64,000 nucleotides of DNA from Thecamonas trahens ATCC 50062 (GCF_000142905.1 NW_013657653.1:124001-188000); one strand, 5' to 3'; positions 30,595 to 42,000 are shown, counted from the stretch's first letter. Notes: generated from the sequence alone by a model not told the origin. Translations and numbers: made by a program.

Positions 30595-32045
30595 ATGCTG
30601 TCGGGTCTAGCCTTCCAGGAGCAGGATCTGGACTGCTTTGGAATTGGCTCTTTCGAGGAGACCTTTATTACAGAGGAAGATCTGGTATGTAATGGTGGTA
30701 GTGGCCGTGGTGGCTGTGGCAGCTGTGGCAGCTGTGGTGGCCGTGGTGATGGTGGTGGTGGGGTGGAGGGTGGGGGTTGAGGTTGGCGCGGATTCGGAGA
30801 GCACATTCAAACTTTTTGGAGGAGGTGGGGATGAAGGGGCGGGGGGGGGGCGGATAGCTCACGGGGTTAGGGAGGTGGGATGGGGTTCAGGAGCGGGCAC
30901 GACGGAAGCATGCAGAGAATACGGCGGCACCCACACTGGACGAGTTGGTGGCATCGCTGGGAAGGTTTGCGACGGCGGCAGGTGGTGGCGGCGATGGAGG
31001 GGTCGTGGTTCTTGTGCCTGCGCCAGTGGTCCTGTGCCTTGATGGCACGCCGATCGGGCTGGCTGGCGAAGTCCGGCTGGAAGCGGGAGAGAGGCTGGTG
31101 TGGGATGGCGTGCGGGTGGCTCGGGCAGACGTCGACGAGAGCGCCGAGGGAGAGGACGAAAACGCTCAGGCCGAGGCAAACAGCGAGGCCGCCGGCGCGC
31201 CGCCACCGTCATCCGACGGGTTGAGTAGGAGTCGTGGATCCAGCAAGGAAGCACAGCCGTTGGCGTTTTGCTTTCCGCTGGCCCAGGTCGGCGATGTGCG
31301 TGTGAAGGATGTGGAACAGGTGGACGCGTCGGCGTGGAGGGCGCTGCACGTGACGGTTGCCGGTGCGCAGCACGTCCAGTTTGTGGTCCCGTCATCGGGT
31401 CCGGGCGCGGTGGCGCGCTCGGTGCTTGACGCGGCGCAGACTACGGTGTTGGCAGCCCAGCCAGAGGTGGAGCCGGTGGCAGAGCCGCAGTCGCAGCAAG
31501 AGGCGACGTCGCCGCAAGCGACAGCGGGCCAGGCGTTTAGTCTCTCGATCACCACACTGTCGTCGGCGTCGGGCAAAGGCAGCAAGATCATCGAAAAGCA
31601 GAACGGGCTGCTTGCCAAATCACGCAAACTGCTCGGTGAGAAGCACGCGACGGCCGTGGCACGAGCCGAGGCCGTGCGCGATGCAGCGATCGCAGCGGCA
31701 CACGCGGCGTATGCGGCGGCGGTGGAGCGGGCAGAAGAGAGCACGGAGGCGCAGTGGGAGGCCGAGGTGGCCAAGGCAACCAAGCTTGTTCGGGTCTTTG
31801 CGCGCGACGCAGAGGTGAGTGTGACACAGCCGCCGGGTGCAGAGAGCGCCGAGCGCGCCGAGCGCGCCGAGGAGGAGGGGAGTGATGGACTGCCCGAGTG
31901 CGCCATCTGCTACACTAGTAGAGTCGACACGGTCTTGCTGCCGTGTCGACACGAGATGTGCGGCGAGTGCGTGGCACGGCTGCCGCAGCCGCTGACGTGC
32001 CCGTGGGATCGGGCGAGTGTAGTGGCGACCGAGCCGCGGACGTGA
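30595..32045 (+). CDS. RING-finger protein (probable E3 ubiquitin ligase), one intron
   Basis: Two exons: 30595-30684 (30 residues, MLSGLAFQEQDLDCFGIGSF onward) and 30918-32045, 405 residues. The second exon has no in-frame ATG near its start, which supports the splice. The middle has beta-rich text (LDGTPIGLAGEVRLEAGERLVW and FCFPLAQVGDVRVKDVEQVD) and a coiled helix of Ala/Glu/Arg (~260-325). A C-terminal RING at ~357-395 reads CAIC, then LLPCRHEMCGEC, then CPWDR. The eighth zinc ligand is Asp rather than Cys, as known in RBX1-type fingers. C-terminal RINGs with this LPCRH spacing recruit E2 enzymes. The substrate is unknown. Convergent with the CdsA-like gene. Confidence 0.8.
30685..30917 (+). 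other. Spliceosomal intron (233 bases)
   Basis: Donor GTATGT directly after codon 30 and acceptor GCAGAG at 30917, phase 0. The body is filled with GTGGTGGC-type simple repeats and a G-run at ~30840-30850. An alternative AG two bases earlier would break the frame. Confidence 0.65.
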
Positions 32046-32087
32046 GTGAGTGTAAATGAAACGATACAAATATGCAAAGGCGGCGGA

Positions 32088-33023
32088 CTACACTTCTCTG
32101 TGGCCTAGCAAAAGGAGCATGCCGTAGGCGGCCGGAAGAGCAAAGAGTAGGCCATCGATTTTGTCGAGCACGCCGCCATGGCCGGGAAAGATCGACGACG
32201 AGTCTTTGACGCCGACCGCGCGCTTGAGAAACGACTCAACGAGATCACCACACACCATGGCCAGTGTGGTGAGTACACCAAGCGGGAGATGGTGCAAAGC
32301 CGGGAGACGGAAGGCGCGCGGGTAAGCGTCCGGCCAGGTGGCGTCGGCGAGGAGGCCGAGGAGCAGCGGCGAGGCGAGCGAGAGGAGGCCACCTACGATG
32401 ACGCCCTCCCACGACTTTTTTGGCGAGAGCCGCGGAGCCAGCGGGTGCTTGGCCCAGGGCCAGGCGATGTTGCCGCCGACGAGGCCACCGTTGTCGACAT
32501 TCCACGCGGCAAAGAGGACGACGACGCCTGTGGTAGTGGCCGGGTCGGCGGCAGGCGCGCCGGGGACGCCAAGACGCGGCAGACGTGTGGCGACAGCCAG
32601 CGGCAGCGCCACATACACCAGGGCCAGGACGTGAACAAGTGCAGAGACGAGGATGTGCATGCGCGCGCGCGATCCGGTGCGGGGCGGAGCAGCCCAGGCA
32701 GAGGCGGCGCGAACGAGGACGACGGCGACGGCGAGAGCCACGGCAGCAGCGCCAGCAGCCATGTCGTAGGCCCACACAGCGACAACAACCAAGCTGGCAA
32801 GTCCCGCCGTAGGCCATGCGGCCAGGGCCTCCTCGGCAGCCCCGGTGCTCGCGGGCTCCGGCATCGGCAATACCCGGTGTGGGGCGAGGAGGGCAAGTAG
32901 CTCGAGAACAGCGCCTGCCACAGCGGCCGCCACCAGGACAACCACCCATGTAGGCGAGGCAAGAGCCAGGACCAGCGGTGGGAGGACGACGGCTGCCGTG
33001 GCCAGTCTCTGGGTGGCACCCAT
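32088..33023 (-). CDS. Phosphatidate cytidylyltransferase (CdsA family)
   Basis: 311 residues from the ATG at 33023; the longer frame upstream reads through the poly-C and AC repeats and is UTR. Eight or more hydrophobic spans are visible. The family signature lies near the C terminus: FLKRAVGVKDSSSIFPGHGG, then VLDKIDG, matching S-x-x-K-R-x4-K-D-x5-PGHGG-x2-D-x2-D. A WNVDNGGLVGG segment and SPKKSWEG are also typical. The enzyme makes CDP-diacylglycerol from CTP and phosphatidate, the precursor of phosphatidylinositol and cardiolipin. The form resembles bacterial CdsA more than the longer animal CDS1, so a mitochondrial or horizontally acquired version is possible. Intronless. Confidence 0.92.
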   Translation of the reverse strand: MGATQRLATAAVVLPPLVLALASPTWVVVLVAAAVAGAVLELLALLAPHRVLPMPEPASTGAAEEALAAWPTAGLASLVVVAVWAYDMAAGAAAVALAVAVVLVRAASAWAAPPRTGSRARMHILVSALVHVLALVYVALPLAVATRLPRLGVPGAPAADPATTTGVVVLFAAWNVDNGGLVGGNIAWPWAKHPLAPRLSPKKSWEGVIVGGLLSLASPLLLGLLADATWPDAYPRAFRLPALHHLPLGVLTTLAMVCGDLVESFLKRAVGVKDSSSIFPGHGGVLDKIDGLLFALPAAYGMLLLLGHREV

Positions 33024-33313
33024 GATGGGGGGTGAGGGGCTAGTGGTTCTTGTCCGCGACGGGGGGGGGGGGGGGGGAGGGGGGGAGGAGGGGTCGAGAG
33101 GGGGGCACTCCGGGCAAATACACCCCAACTCAAACCTCCGACACACACACACACACACACACCTCGGACAGACCGCCAGCCACGCCACCCACCAACACCC
33201 CACCTCACCCAACAACACCCCACCCCTGCCCACACATATACACACCACCACCACCACTACAACACACCTGTTGCTCCCCTACACACCACACATACACACG
33301 GCCAGCCCTTGTC
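33024..33313. promoter_or_regulatory. Divergent promoter with G17 run and (AC)11 repeat
   Basis: Shared 5' region of the CdsA-like and transportin-like genes. G17 at 33061-33077 (C-tract starting 38 bases before the CdsA ATG), further G-rich sequence to 33105, (AC)11 at 33141-33162, and CACCAC-rich sequence to the plus-strand ATG. No clear TATA box. Confidence 0.55.
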
Positions 33314-33510
33314 ATGGCATCGCTGAGACCGCGGGTCGAGTTTGGGTCGCTGCCCGACTCGCAGAGCGTCGAGGTGGCGGCGGCAGGGCTTGTGGCGCGG
33401 TTTGCGGATATGACCAACCCGCATGTGGTGCCCGATGTTCTGAAGGCAGCGACGACATGGCTGGGTGCGCTGCAGGCGTCGACGGAAGCGTGGCCGGTAC
33501 TGACATACGC

Positions 33511-33541
<31 letters not shown>

Positions 33542-36226
33542 GCTGCGCTGCTGTTTTGTGCGCAGATGTTGGCTAACAAGGTGCAATATGCGTACCACGA
33601 GCTGGGGGCTGTCGAGGCGCGGTCGAGCCTGCGGACAAAGGTGATGGAGCTGCTGGGGCGGTACGCCGAGGCCGAGTGGGAGGATGTGGAGACGCGCAAC
33701 AAGCTTGTGGAGCGGCTCTGCATCGCGCTCGCCAACGTGGCGGTGCAGATGATCGAGTGGACGACGCCAATTGCCGACGTGGTGGCCGGCTTTGGCGAGT
33801 CGCCTGCACTCTCGTTTGTGCTCCTGCGGTTCCTGGCGGTCTTTCCGGAGCAGGTGAAGGACGGGCGGAACCCCGTGATCTTCAACCGCAAGATCCAGCT
33901 GGCCAACTACCTGGAGGCTGCGTCTGAAGACGTGCTCAACCTTCTGCATCAGTTTCTGAACATGGCCAGCGAGCCTGATGCGCAAATGGCGCTGCTTGTG
34001 GCGTTCCGGTCGTGGCTGACTGCCGGCGAGCTGCCGCGCGACCGGTTGCTCACCTCGCCACTTGTGGAGCTTGCGTTTGAGGCCACCAACCGGCCCGAGC
34101 TGTTCGAGGCTGCGCTGGCGACGCTTGCCGAGCTTGTCAAGTACACAACCGAGACCGGAACGGAGCCCGGGAACGAGGTGGCGCTTGCAGTGCTGGACAA
34201 CTCGCTTGCACTCAGCCCTGCGCTTGCGGGCGTGCTGAATGGCGACATCGAGCCGGGCCCACTGGCCGAGGCAATCATCCGGTTTTTCATCGACGTGGGC
34301 GAGAGCTACGTGGTGCTTGCGGCACGCGGGCACGAGCCTGCCCTGGCTGCGGTGGAAATGGTACTGGCCATCAACTGCGCGTCAACAACGTCGCTGCAGC
34401 ATGTGGAGGCGACGATCATGTTCTGGTACCTACTCGCCGAGGAGGTTAACCAGTTGCAGTCGGCCAAGCACACGGCTGCGTTTGCCAAGACGTTTCAGTC
34501 ACTGCTGGCGTCGCTGGTGGAGCGTGCGGCGTACGGGCCCAATGCCGACAACGAGAGTGACGAGGCGCTGTTTGATTTTATCACCTTCCGGACGCGGCTC
34601 GGCTCGCAGATGCTGCGCGACATCTGCCTGGTGCTGAGCGGGCACGGGGTGCTTGCAGAGCTGTGCTCGATCCTGCACGGGCTGCCCGAGGTGTACCACG
34701 ACGAGGCGGGCCGGCTTGTGGGCTGGCAGCCTATCGAGGCGCTGCTGTTTGGCATCAATGCATTGGCATCCGAGGTAAGCGCCGAGGAAAACGAGCTGCT
34801 GCCGGGTCTGCTGGAGTGGCTTACGAGCCTGCCGCTCCATGAGCGGCTCTCGACCTCGATCCTCATTGTGTTTTCGTCGTATGCGCGGTGGCTCAAGTAC
34901 CACCCGGAGCAGCTCGGTACGATTGTCGAGTACACGGTCGAGCTTGTCTCACAGCCGATGGTGCAGGAGGTCGCAGCGACGACGCTCAAGTGCATTTGTG
35001 ACGACTCTGCGGTGTACCTCGGAGCCAACTTTGAGCAGCTGGGGCAGATGTTTCTCGACGCGCTGGACGGTGAGTGCTCGCATCTGACGCGAGCGGAGCT
35101 ACTCCGCGCCTGCGGGTTTGTCATTTCCGAGATGGAGGTGGAGAAGGCAGTTGCAGCGATGGCACAGATGTACGAGCCGATTTCGGAGCGGATTGTGGCG
35201 CTGTGCGAGAGCCTGTCTGCCGGGAGTGGGTCGGACCAGTCTGTGTCGCAGCTGCAAGAGCTCCTTGCGCTTGTGCACTCGCTGGTGCAGGCGTGCTACG
35301 TGCCAGACGAGAACTATGTACACATTGTGCAGACGCTGGGCATTGCGTTTATGCGCGGGACGTGGGGCCTCATGTCTGCCGTCCTCGAGCTCTGCTCCGA
35401 GGTGGAGACCGTTTGCGAGACGATTTGCGGTGGAGTGCTCAAGTACGCTATTAAGGCGACGGGCGTCGAGTTTCTGGAGTTTCTGGAGCCGATTCTGGAG
35501 GCTATGCTTGAAGGCTATCGGGCGCAGCCGTTTTCATGCTACCTGTACGTGGTGTACATGCTTATGGCACGGTTCTGTGCAGCGTCTGAGCTCGAAGAGC
35601 TCATCACCAGCAAGCTCTCGGCGTTTTCTGTCATCACCTTTGAGCGACTCCAGCAAGAGAACGGGTTTGTCATGCACCCGGAAGTGGTCATGGAGTACTT
35701 TGAGATTGTCGTTGCGATCTTGCGGCGTGTGCCGCGGCTGGTGGTGGCGGATAGCGAGCTGCTCCGGACGCTGCTGGACTGCGGCCTAGTGGGCCTCAAA
35801 GTCGACCACGTGCCGGCGTGCCGGGCGGTGCTGGCGTTTGTCGACCACATTGTCGTCTGCGCGCTTGGCACAAACAAGGGCGAGAAGCTCAGCGGCGAGC
35901 TACACGAGCTTGTCCTACGAACGCTCGACGAGTACGGACCGTCGATCTCGTCTGCGCTCGTCCTCACCGTTGTCCACAAGCTCGCTGACCTTGAGACCGA
36001 GATTGCCGCCGTCCTCCTCTCGTTCCTTCAGCTTGACGTGGTCAAGTTCTGCACCTGGATGTACGACGTCTTGGACCTCATTCCAGACTCGCTGGTCACA
36101 CCGCAGAACAAGCACGAGCTGATGGAGCATCTGGCCAAGTCGCAGTCGCGAGCAGAGGTCTCAGTCATCATGAAGGAGCTGGCGGTTCTTTACCGCATGC
36201 GGGCAGAGGCGCCTGGTGCGCGTTGA
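33314..36226 (+). CDS. Importin-beta family receptor, transportin-SR/TNPO3-like
   Basis: 970 residues from MASLRPRVEFGSL; the open frame before it runs through the AC repeat. The whole protein is helical HEAT-repeat texture. The N terminus matches the TNPO3/importin-13 type: a tryptophan helix (ATTWLGALQASTEAWPVL), FCAQMLANKVQYAYHEL, a LRTKVMELL helix, then ALANVAVQMIEW and LPFLLxxLxxLPEE-like FVLLRFLAVFPEQVKDGRN. Length agrees with TNPO3 (~920). Known family members carry SR-rich proteins into the nucleus with Ran-GTP, and the RS-rich protein encoded at 14047-14979 would be a natural cargo, which is inference. Intronless and without frame breaks over 2.9 kb. It converges on the low-complexity gene. 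Confidence 0.88.
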
Positions 36227-36303
36227 GAGCTAGCTGGCCAAGCCTTTTGTCGGGGGGCAGTCGTGAGAGATAAAGTGTGGATGCCACAGCGAGATGCAAC
36301 GGC

Positions 36304-37827
36304 TCACGACGAGAGTTGCGACACGCGGAGCGTCGATGATGCGATCGGCGAGGTAGAAGAGGATGCGGCAAACGAGGCCGACATTGAGGCTGCGCGGGAA
36401 GAGGCAGATGCGGGACCGGCCGCGCGAGTCGACGTCGGCGCTGGTCGGCGAGTGGCGGCAAGTGATGAGGCCGCCAGCTCAGCACCCTTGGTCAGAGTGA
36501 AGCAGGCAGTCTTTTCGCGATAGGTGGTGGTGTAGGTGGAGGCGAGGCGGCCAAAGCCTGCGACGGCCGATGCCGAGTCCGAGGCGGCACGCGAGGCCTT
36601 GGACCGCGAGCGCGGCGGCGTTGCCCACGACGGGAACGGTGAGTCCCACGATGAGAGCGACATAAACGCCGGCAGGTTCTTGGACTCGGCAGCTTTGGCG
36701 CGAGCAGGTGAAGCGTGGATCCGGTCCATCATGGCGGCCTTGTCAGCGGAGCGCAGAGTGGAGACGAGCTGAAAGTAAGACGGCGCGCGCGACTGGTCAA
36801 GGTCCATCGAGGCCATGAGCGCAGCCGATGGCTTGTCAGTGGCAGAAGCGGCGGCAGCACGCCAGACGTGCGGCGTACCGCCAACTGATGCCCGGCGACC
36901 GAGCGGGTGGCGGTCGATGTGGCTGAGGCGATGAGCCCTAGCTGCCAGGTCGTGTGCGGCCGGGGCGCGGGGCGCGGCCGCATCGTCGAGAACCCGATCG
37001 ACGTAGGCGAGGGTGCTATGTGGCGAGGGGTTTGCCAGCGAGCCATGCTCTTCAGGAGCGGAGCGGCGGCGAACAAGGGTCGGCACGCTGTACGCGGCAT
37101 AGGCCGCGTCTCCGCGCGGGCGGCTGCGGGTGCGCGGCTCGATGGGCTCGAAAAGGTCGTCGATCGAGTACTCGGGGTTGAGCTCGGACTCGATAGGCGG
37201 CGCCGGCGGGCGTGGGAGTAGGACGCGCAGCAGGTGCCGCGGGTCGTCTGCGCCGGCGGCGGCAGCGGCGGCGGCAGCAGCAGCAGCCTCGTCCTCATCG
37301 GGCTCGAGAGTGATGGGCCCAGGCCCAGCGTTGAGCTTTGAGAGGACGGTGTGTGGGTCGATGGCGCCGATGGGCAGCTCGGCGGCAATGGCCGCGGCCG
37401 CGGCCGTGGCCTCGGCTTGGCGGGTGGTGCCCTCGCGAATGGGCGAGACGGCAAACTGCAGCTCGGCGAGACAGCGCGAGAAGGGCTTGACGACCCGGGC
37501 GTGCTTTGGCGTGGCCGTTGCCGACGCCGAGCCCGGAGCGGCAAATGACGAGAGCGACGACGGGGCAATACCAAGCGCGGTCATTCGCCGCTTCGCCGCA
37601 GGTGAGAGTCGTGATGCTGCTTGCATTGATGCCGAGATGTCGGATGAGCCCGGGTGTGGGCTTCGCCGCATGCCGGGTGGTGCGCGCGGGTGAGGTAGGT
37701 GGGCCGGTGGCGGGGAAGGCTGGGCAGGATCGACCGCCGTTAGCCAACGGTCTGCGGAAGGAGAGAGGAAACTGTAAAAAAACTCTATTTGTGATGACGA
37801 CATGGAGGGCGACATGGAGGGCGACAT
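36304..37827 (-). CDS. Low-complexity Ala/Ser/Pro-rich protein of unknown function
   Basis: 507 residues from the Met at 37827, the first of three repeated MSPS starts (37827, 37815, 37803) formed by a 12-base tandem repeat; any could be used. The sequence is rich in Ala, Ser, Pro and Arg, with an 11-residue poly-Ala after DEDEA. Possible functional islands are SSQIEFFYSFLSPSADRWL at the N terminus, AAKRRMTALGIAPSSL, NPEYSIDDLFEP and short R-R-x-S sites (RRRSAP, GRRASVGG) that fit basophilic kinase or 14-3-3 sites. No known domain or membrane span. A C-tract begins 38 bases before the first Met. Divergent from the aquaporin-like gene. Function unknown. Confidence 0.55.
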   Translation of the reverse strand: MSPSMSPSMSSSQIEFFYSFLSPSADRWLTAVDPAQPSPPPAHLPHPRAPPGMRRSPHPGSSDISASMQAASRLSPAAKRRMTALGIAPSSLSSFAAPGSASATATPKHARVVKPFSRCLAELQFAVSPIREGTTRQAEATAAAAAIAAELPIGAIDPHTVLSKLNAGPGPITLEPDEDEAAAAAAAAAAAGADDPRHLLRVLLPRPPAPPIESELNPEYSIDDLFEPIEPRTRSRPRGDAAYAAYSVPTLVRRRSAPEEHGSLANPSPHSTLAYVDRVLDDAAAPRAPAAHDLAARAHRLSHIDRHPLGRRASVGGTPHVWRAAAASATDKPSAALMASMDLDQSRAPSYFQLVSTLRSADKAAMMDRIHASPARAKAAESKNLPAFMSLSSWDSPFPSWATPPRSRSKASRAASDSASAVAGFGRLASTYTTTYREKTACFTLTKGAELAASSLAATRRPAPTSTRAAGPASASSRAASMSASFAASSSTSPIASSTLRVSQLSS

Positions 37828-38134
37828 GGAAGGCGATGGGACACGAGAGTGAGGCAAGTGGAAAGGGGGGGGGGGAGGAAGGGGGGGGGGGGGGTCGTAA
37901 GGCTTTGCGGTGGTGGTTTGGGGACTATGGGCAGTGGGGGCAGCGATGGCTTGGAGGGAGGAGGGAGGAGGGAGAGTTGGGGGTGATGCGCACATGTGCG
38001 GCTGTCAACAGCACCTGGATGTCACGTGGGCTTGGGCCAATGGCTTGGAGGTACCAAAACCGGGCGGCTTCACGGCCACTGGCAGAGAGGCGAGTAAGAA
38101 GACACCTCTTCTCGCGCAAGTACAGGTACAGACA
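37828..38134. promoter_or_regulatory. Divergent promoter with G-runs
   Basis: Shared 5' region of the low-complexity gene and the aquaporin-like gene. G-runs at 37865-37875 and 37881-37894, then GGAGG repeats to ~37980. No gene seen. Confidence 0.5.
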
Positions 38135-39003
38135 ATGATGAGCGAGAGGACGTACGCACAGGAGCGGAGTCCACTGGTGGCGGGCAAGGGCGTTGGGCCG
38201 GGGTGCAGAGCGGTGACGCGGCCGGCGACAAGGAGCCAACGCCTTCGCTGTGGCGCAAGGTACTGGCGGAGACGTTTGGCACGACGATGCTAGTGACGAT
38301 TGGATGCGGGGCGCTGGCGTCGAACGGGGCGGGCCTCTCTACGCTTGTGCCTGCGTGGGCGTTCTCGGGCGTGGTCATGGCCATGATCATGTCGCTGGGT
38401 GGGATCTCGGGAGCGCACCTCAACCCCAACGTGAGTCTGGCGTGTGTGGTGCTGCAGACGCTGACGGTGGTGGAAGGCGTGGCGTTTATGGCGGCGCAGA
38501 TGGTGGGCGGGGTGTTGGGCGCGGCGTTTCTGTGGCTTGTTCTTCCGCCGTCGACAGACCCAGGCATGCCTGATCTGGCAGTCTCGTGCACCCGACTTGC
38601 GCCGCGGATGCACGGATGGCAGGGCATGCTTGTAGAGGCGGTTGGCACGTGCCTGCTGGTCACGGTGGTGCTTGTGGCCGACGTCCATCGGCCGTCGAAG
38701 CGCGACTCGACGCTCTCGGGCCCGCAGGGTGTGATGCTTGCGCTGATGTCGATCATTCTGTTTGCTGGTCCGCTCACTGGCGCGGGCCTCAACTACGCAC
38801 GTGTCTTTGGTCCTGCACTTATTTCTTCTGGCGATTGCTGGGACAACCACTGGCTATGGCCGGTTGGTGAGGCGCTTGGCACGCTGCTCGGCGTGGCGGT
38901 GGCGGTCACCATTGTGCCGGGGCTCTGGCGGCGGGTTCTTCCCACCAAGAAAGAGCCTGCGGTGGGGATGACCAACATGGCGTACGCCGCGACGCAGGCT
39001 TGA
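38135..39003 (+). CDS. Aquaporin-like (MIP) channel with altered NPA boxes, frame broken once
   Basis: The ATG at 38135 (or the adjacent ATG at 38138) opens a cytosolic N terminus (MSERTYAQERSPLVAGKG). One extra G in the GGGG at 38200-38203 joins it to the channel body, ~289 residues. Six spans plus two half-helices are visible. The first selectivity loop reads GGISGAHLNPNVSL: NPN (97-99) in place of NPA. The second reads GAGLNYARVFGP: NYA (220-222) in place of NPA, with the pore Arg kept (R223). Both loops keep their flanking family residues (SGAH and FGP), so the alignment is secure. MIP proteins pass water, glycerol or other small solutes; altered boxes make selectivity uncertain. Convergent with the first giant gene. 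Confidence 0.85.
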
Positions 39004-39035
39004 TCGGGGGTAAAACAGTTTAGTGACGTGTCGAC

Positions 39036-42000
39036 TTAGATCCGGCTGCCTATCGACGACCACTCCTCGTCCGAATTCTCGAGGACTCGCGGCTGCGAAC
39101 CAACAAGCAGCGAAGCTGAGGCATCCAGCTGATCTGTGGAGAAGACCTTGGACCGGGACCAGGCCGCAAGCCGCTGCATGCCGGACATCTCGCGAGTGAG
39201 GACGACGCTTGACGAGTGGTCCGACGGGTCGGAGAGCTGGGCATTGGAGCGCGGGGCTCTCGGTGAGCCGAGAGCGGACGAGTCAGCCGAGGCAATGCTC
39301 GAATCTGAGACCTGAGCGGTCATGCCGGGCGATACGTTGAGGGCACGGAGAACGGTAGACTTGGTGAGGACCGCACCGGCCGGAGCAGCGTCGACCGAGC
39401 CGACGTCAGCGCGGCGCGCGCGGGCGCGCGCGGTGTCGTCCATGACAGGTGCGTGACGGGCGCCTCGGGTAAGTGCGTCGAGATCGCACTCGACGATGGC
39501 ATCCGAGGCAGCGCTCATGGCGGTCGACGCAGCTGAGGTGAGGTGCGAGGCCTCCGCGTCTGAGCGAGCTGAGGCGATCGAGCGCGAGCGCATGGCAAAG
39601 AGAATGACGACAACGATGGCGGCGATGGCGACAACGACACCAGCGAGGATGGCCCAGCCAAAGTTTGTCTTGGCGCCAGAGCCAGATGCGCCGTTGAGCG
39701 GAATGCCGACCGGCGGGCCGGTGGCGAGCGAGACGGCCGAGGAGCCGGCCTCGAGCTCGGACGCGGCAGTGTAGCCGGCGGCAAGCGCTACGTCTCCGGT
39801 GAGAAGGAGGTCGAGAGCGCAGGCATCGATGAGCGCTTGCGTGCCGACAAACTGGGCGCAGGTGGCCGATGCCGAGTCGACTTGGTCTTGCGGCCAGGCT
39901 GAGAGCGAGAACTGCGCGGCGGCGGCCGGTGAGGGACCACAAGGTCGGCGGTGCCCGGTAGGGCGTCGTTTCTGGCGCGCCACGAGTTGACAAAGGTGCT
40001 CGAGTAGATGAAGGCGGTGTTGTCGGGCGAGCCAAGCGAGCCGTCGGAGGCCTTGATGTCATTGCTCTCATCGCCGTCGGGAGTGCCGAGGAGGCCGAAG
40101 ATCTGACCCTGGGTAAAGGCCGGGATGACCGGACGGATGTACAAGTACTGGACGTTGTACGACGAGGCAAGGACGTTGACCTTGAGGCCGAATCCACCAG
40201 AGCCGATGTAGTCAACCTGGAGGCGGAGCGCGGCGGCTGCGTCGATAGCGCCGGACCAGCCGTAGCTGATGCGAACGGTGGCGCGGGCGGCATCGCCAAC
40301 ATCGAGTTCGCCGTCAAGCGGCGCGCCGGGAGCGACGGCTGCCGACGTGTCGAGCGTTTGCCACTCGGCGGCGCCAGGCAAGCGGAGGGCAATGCGCGGC
40401 CAGGCAATCGGGAGGCCAGGGGCCGGCGGGTCGGTGCGGATGATGGCAACGGCCGGGCGGCCGGCGAGCGAGACGCCAGCGCCGGCGTTAACGGCAGCAG
40501 AGCCAGCTGCGGCGATGCGGGTGGTGGCCGAGTAGTCACGAGTCCCGGTGAGGACAAAGTCGCCCGAGGCCTGGAACGACCAGTCGAGGCCATCGTACGA
40601 GCGGATGTGCGGGTCGCCGTAGGCAGCGGCAAGCGGAATGTCGGCGCAGGCGTAGGGATACGGCAGGACCGAGACCTCGTCGACAACAAGCGCGCCGGTG
40701 TGGAAGCGGTGCATGACGTAGACGGTAAGGGCAACAACAGGCTCGTCGTAGCGAACCGAGCCGGTGATCATGGAGGCTGCGGTAGTGCCAGGCTTGATGG
40801 CCACGTGCTTGCCGTAGTCCCACTCGCCCGACTCGAGCTCGGCGTCGATGTAGATGGACAAGTACGGGGCGTAGCCATCCGAGACGGCGTCGGTCGTCAC
40901 CTGCGCCGCGATAAAGAACGCAGTCTGCGGAGACGCGAGCTCAACGCGCTGGCCAACAATGATGTCGTCGGACGAGTCGCTGTTAACCAGACTGAGTGCC
41001 GAACCGGTGTGGACAAGCTCGCCGCCCGAGTTGCCCATGTACGGCGCCCAGGTTCCGATCATGCCAGCCTCGACCGGGGCGAGCGGCTCGTCAAAGCTTG
41101 GGTTGGCGAGGATGTTGAAGCCCGACGTCGCAGGGTCCATGCACGTGCCGTCAGCCGTGGAGCGGGTAGGCACAACGGCAAGCTCGATGCCGCGAATGAA
41201 AGCGAGGTCGTCAGACGCGGTGTTGGAAACCATGAGAATAATCTCCTTGACGCCGGCGGGAACGCCGATGTCGAACCGGCCGGTGGCAATGTTGCCCGAG
41301 AGGGTGAGGCCCGGGAGCCATCCATCAAAGACGGCGGTGAGGACTACCGAGCTCCCGACCTTGGCTTCGTAGCCAATGGTGAGTACAGCGCGGCCAGCGT
41401 GGGAGAGGATAGGGTCTTCGACGTTGAAGGTGGCCGAGAGGGAGGTACCAGCAGTGATGGAGATGGCCGGGACATGTGAGAGCGGAGCGAGAGCATTGGC
41501 GCCGACAGCCCAATCAGCAGGCGCGTCGAGCGTGAGCTGGGCGGGCACGAGATTGAACGGCGCGGCGGCCGGATCGATCATATTCCACGACCGCTTGCCG
41601 CTGCCGCAGACGCCGGCCGAGCCGCAAAGCTGCGAGAGACGACGGAGGAGGACGCGGCCGCCATCGACGCCGTCGACGCCGACCATGCGAGTGGTGGCAC
41701 AGCTAAGATCGGCGGTGACCGAGACAAGAGCGTTCGAGGCACAAGGCTTGCCCTCGGGAGTAATTCCGGTACCATCGGCGAGAATGAGACACGACGCGCC
41801 CCACGCGCAAGTTGCCGAGAAGCTGTCAAAGGTCGAGGCGGCCGATGCAGCAGCACCAGCTGAGCAGAGCTTGGCGGCGAGCGCGTGGTAGACCTCACCC
41901 GAGTTGGGCGCAACCTCCCATCCGCACGGAAGCTCGGAGAGCGGAGTCGGGTCCGCCGTCGCCGCATTGCAGTCAGTGCCGTAGTCGTCACCCTCAAAGA

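Noticed and set aside
40358-41479. Plus-strand open frame of 373 codons within the first giant gene
   Set aside because: Antisense to the vWF-D region, which has clear motifs.
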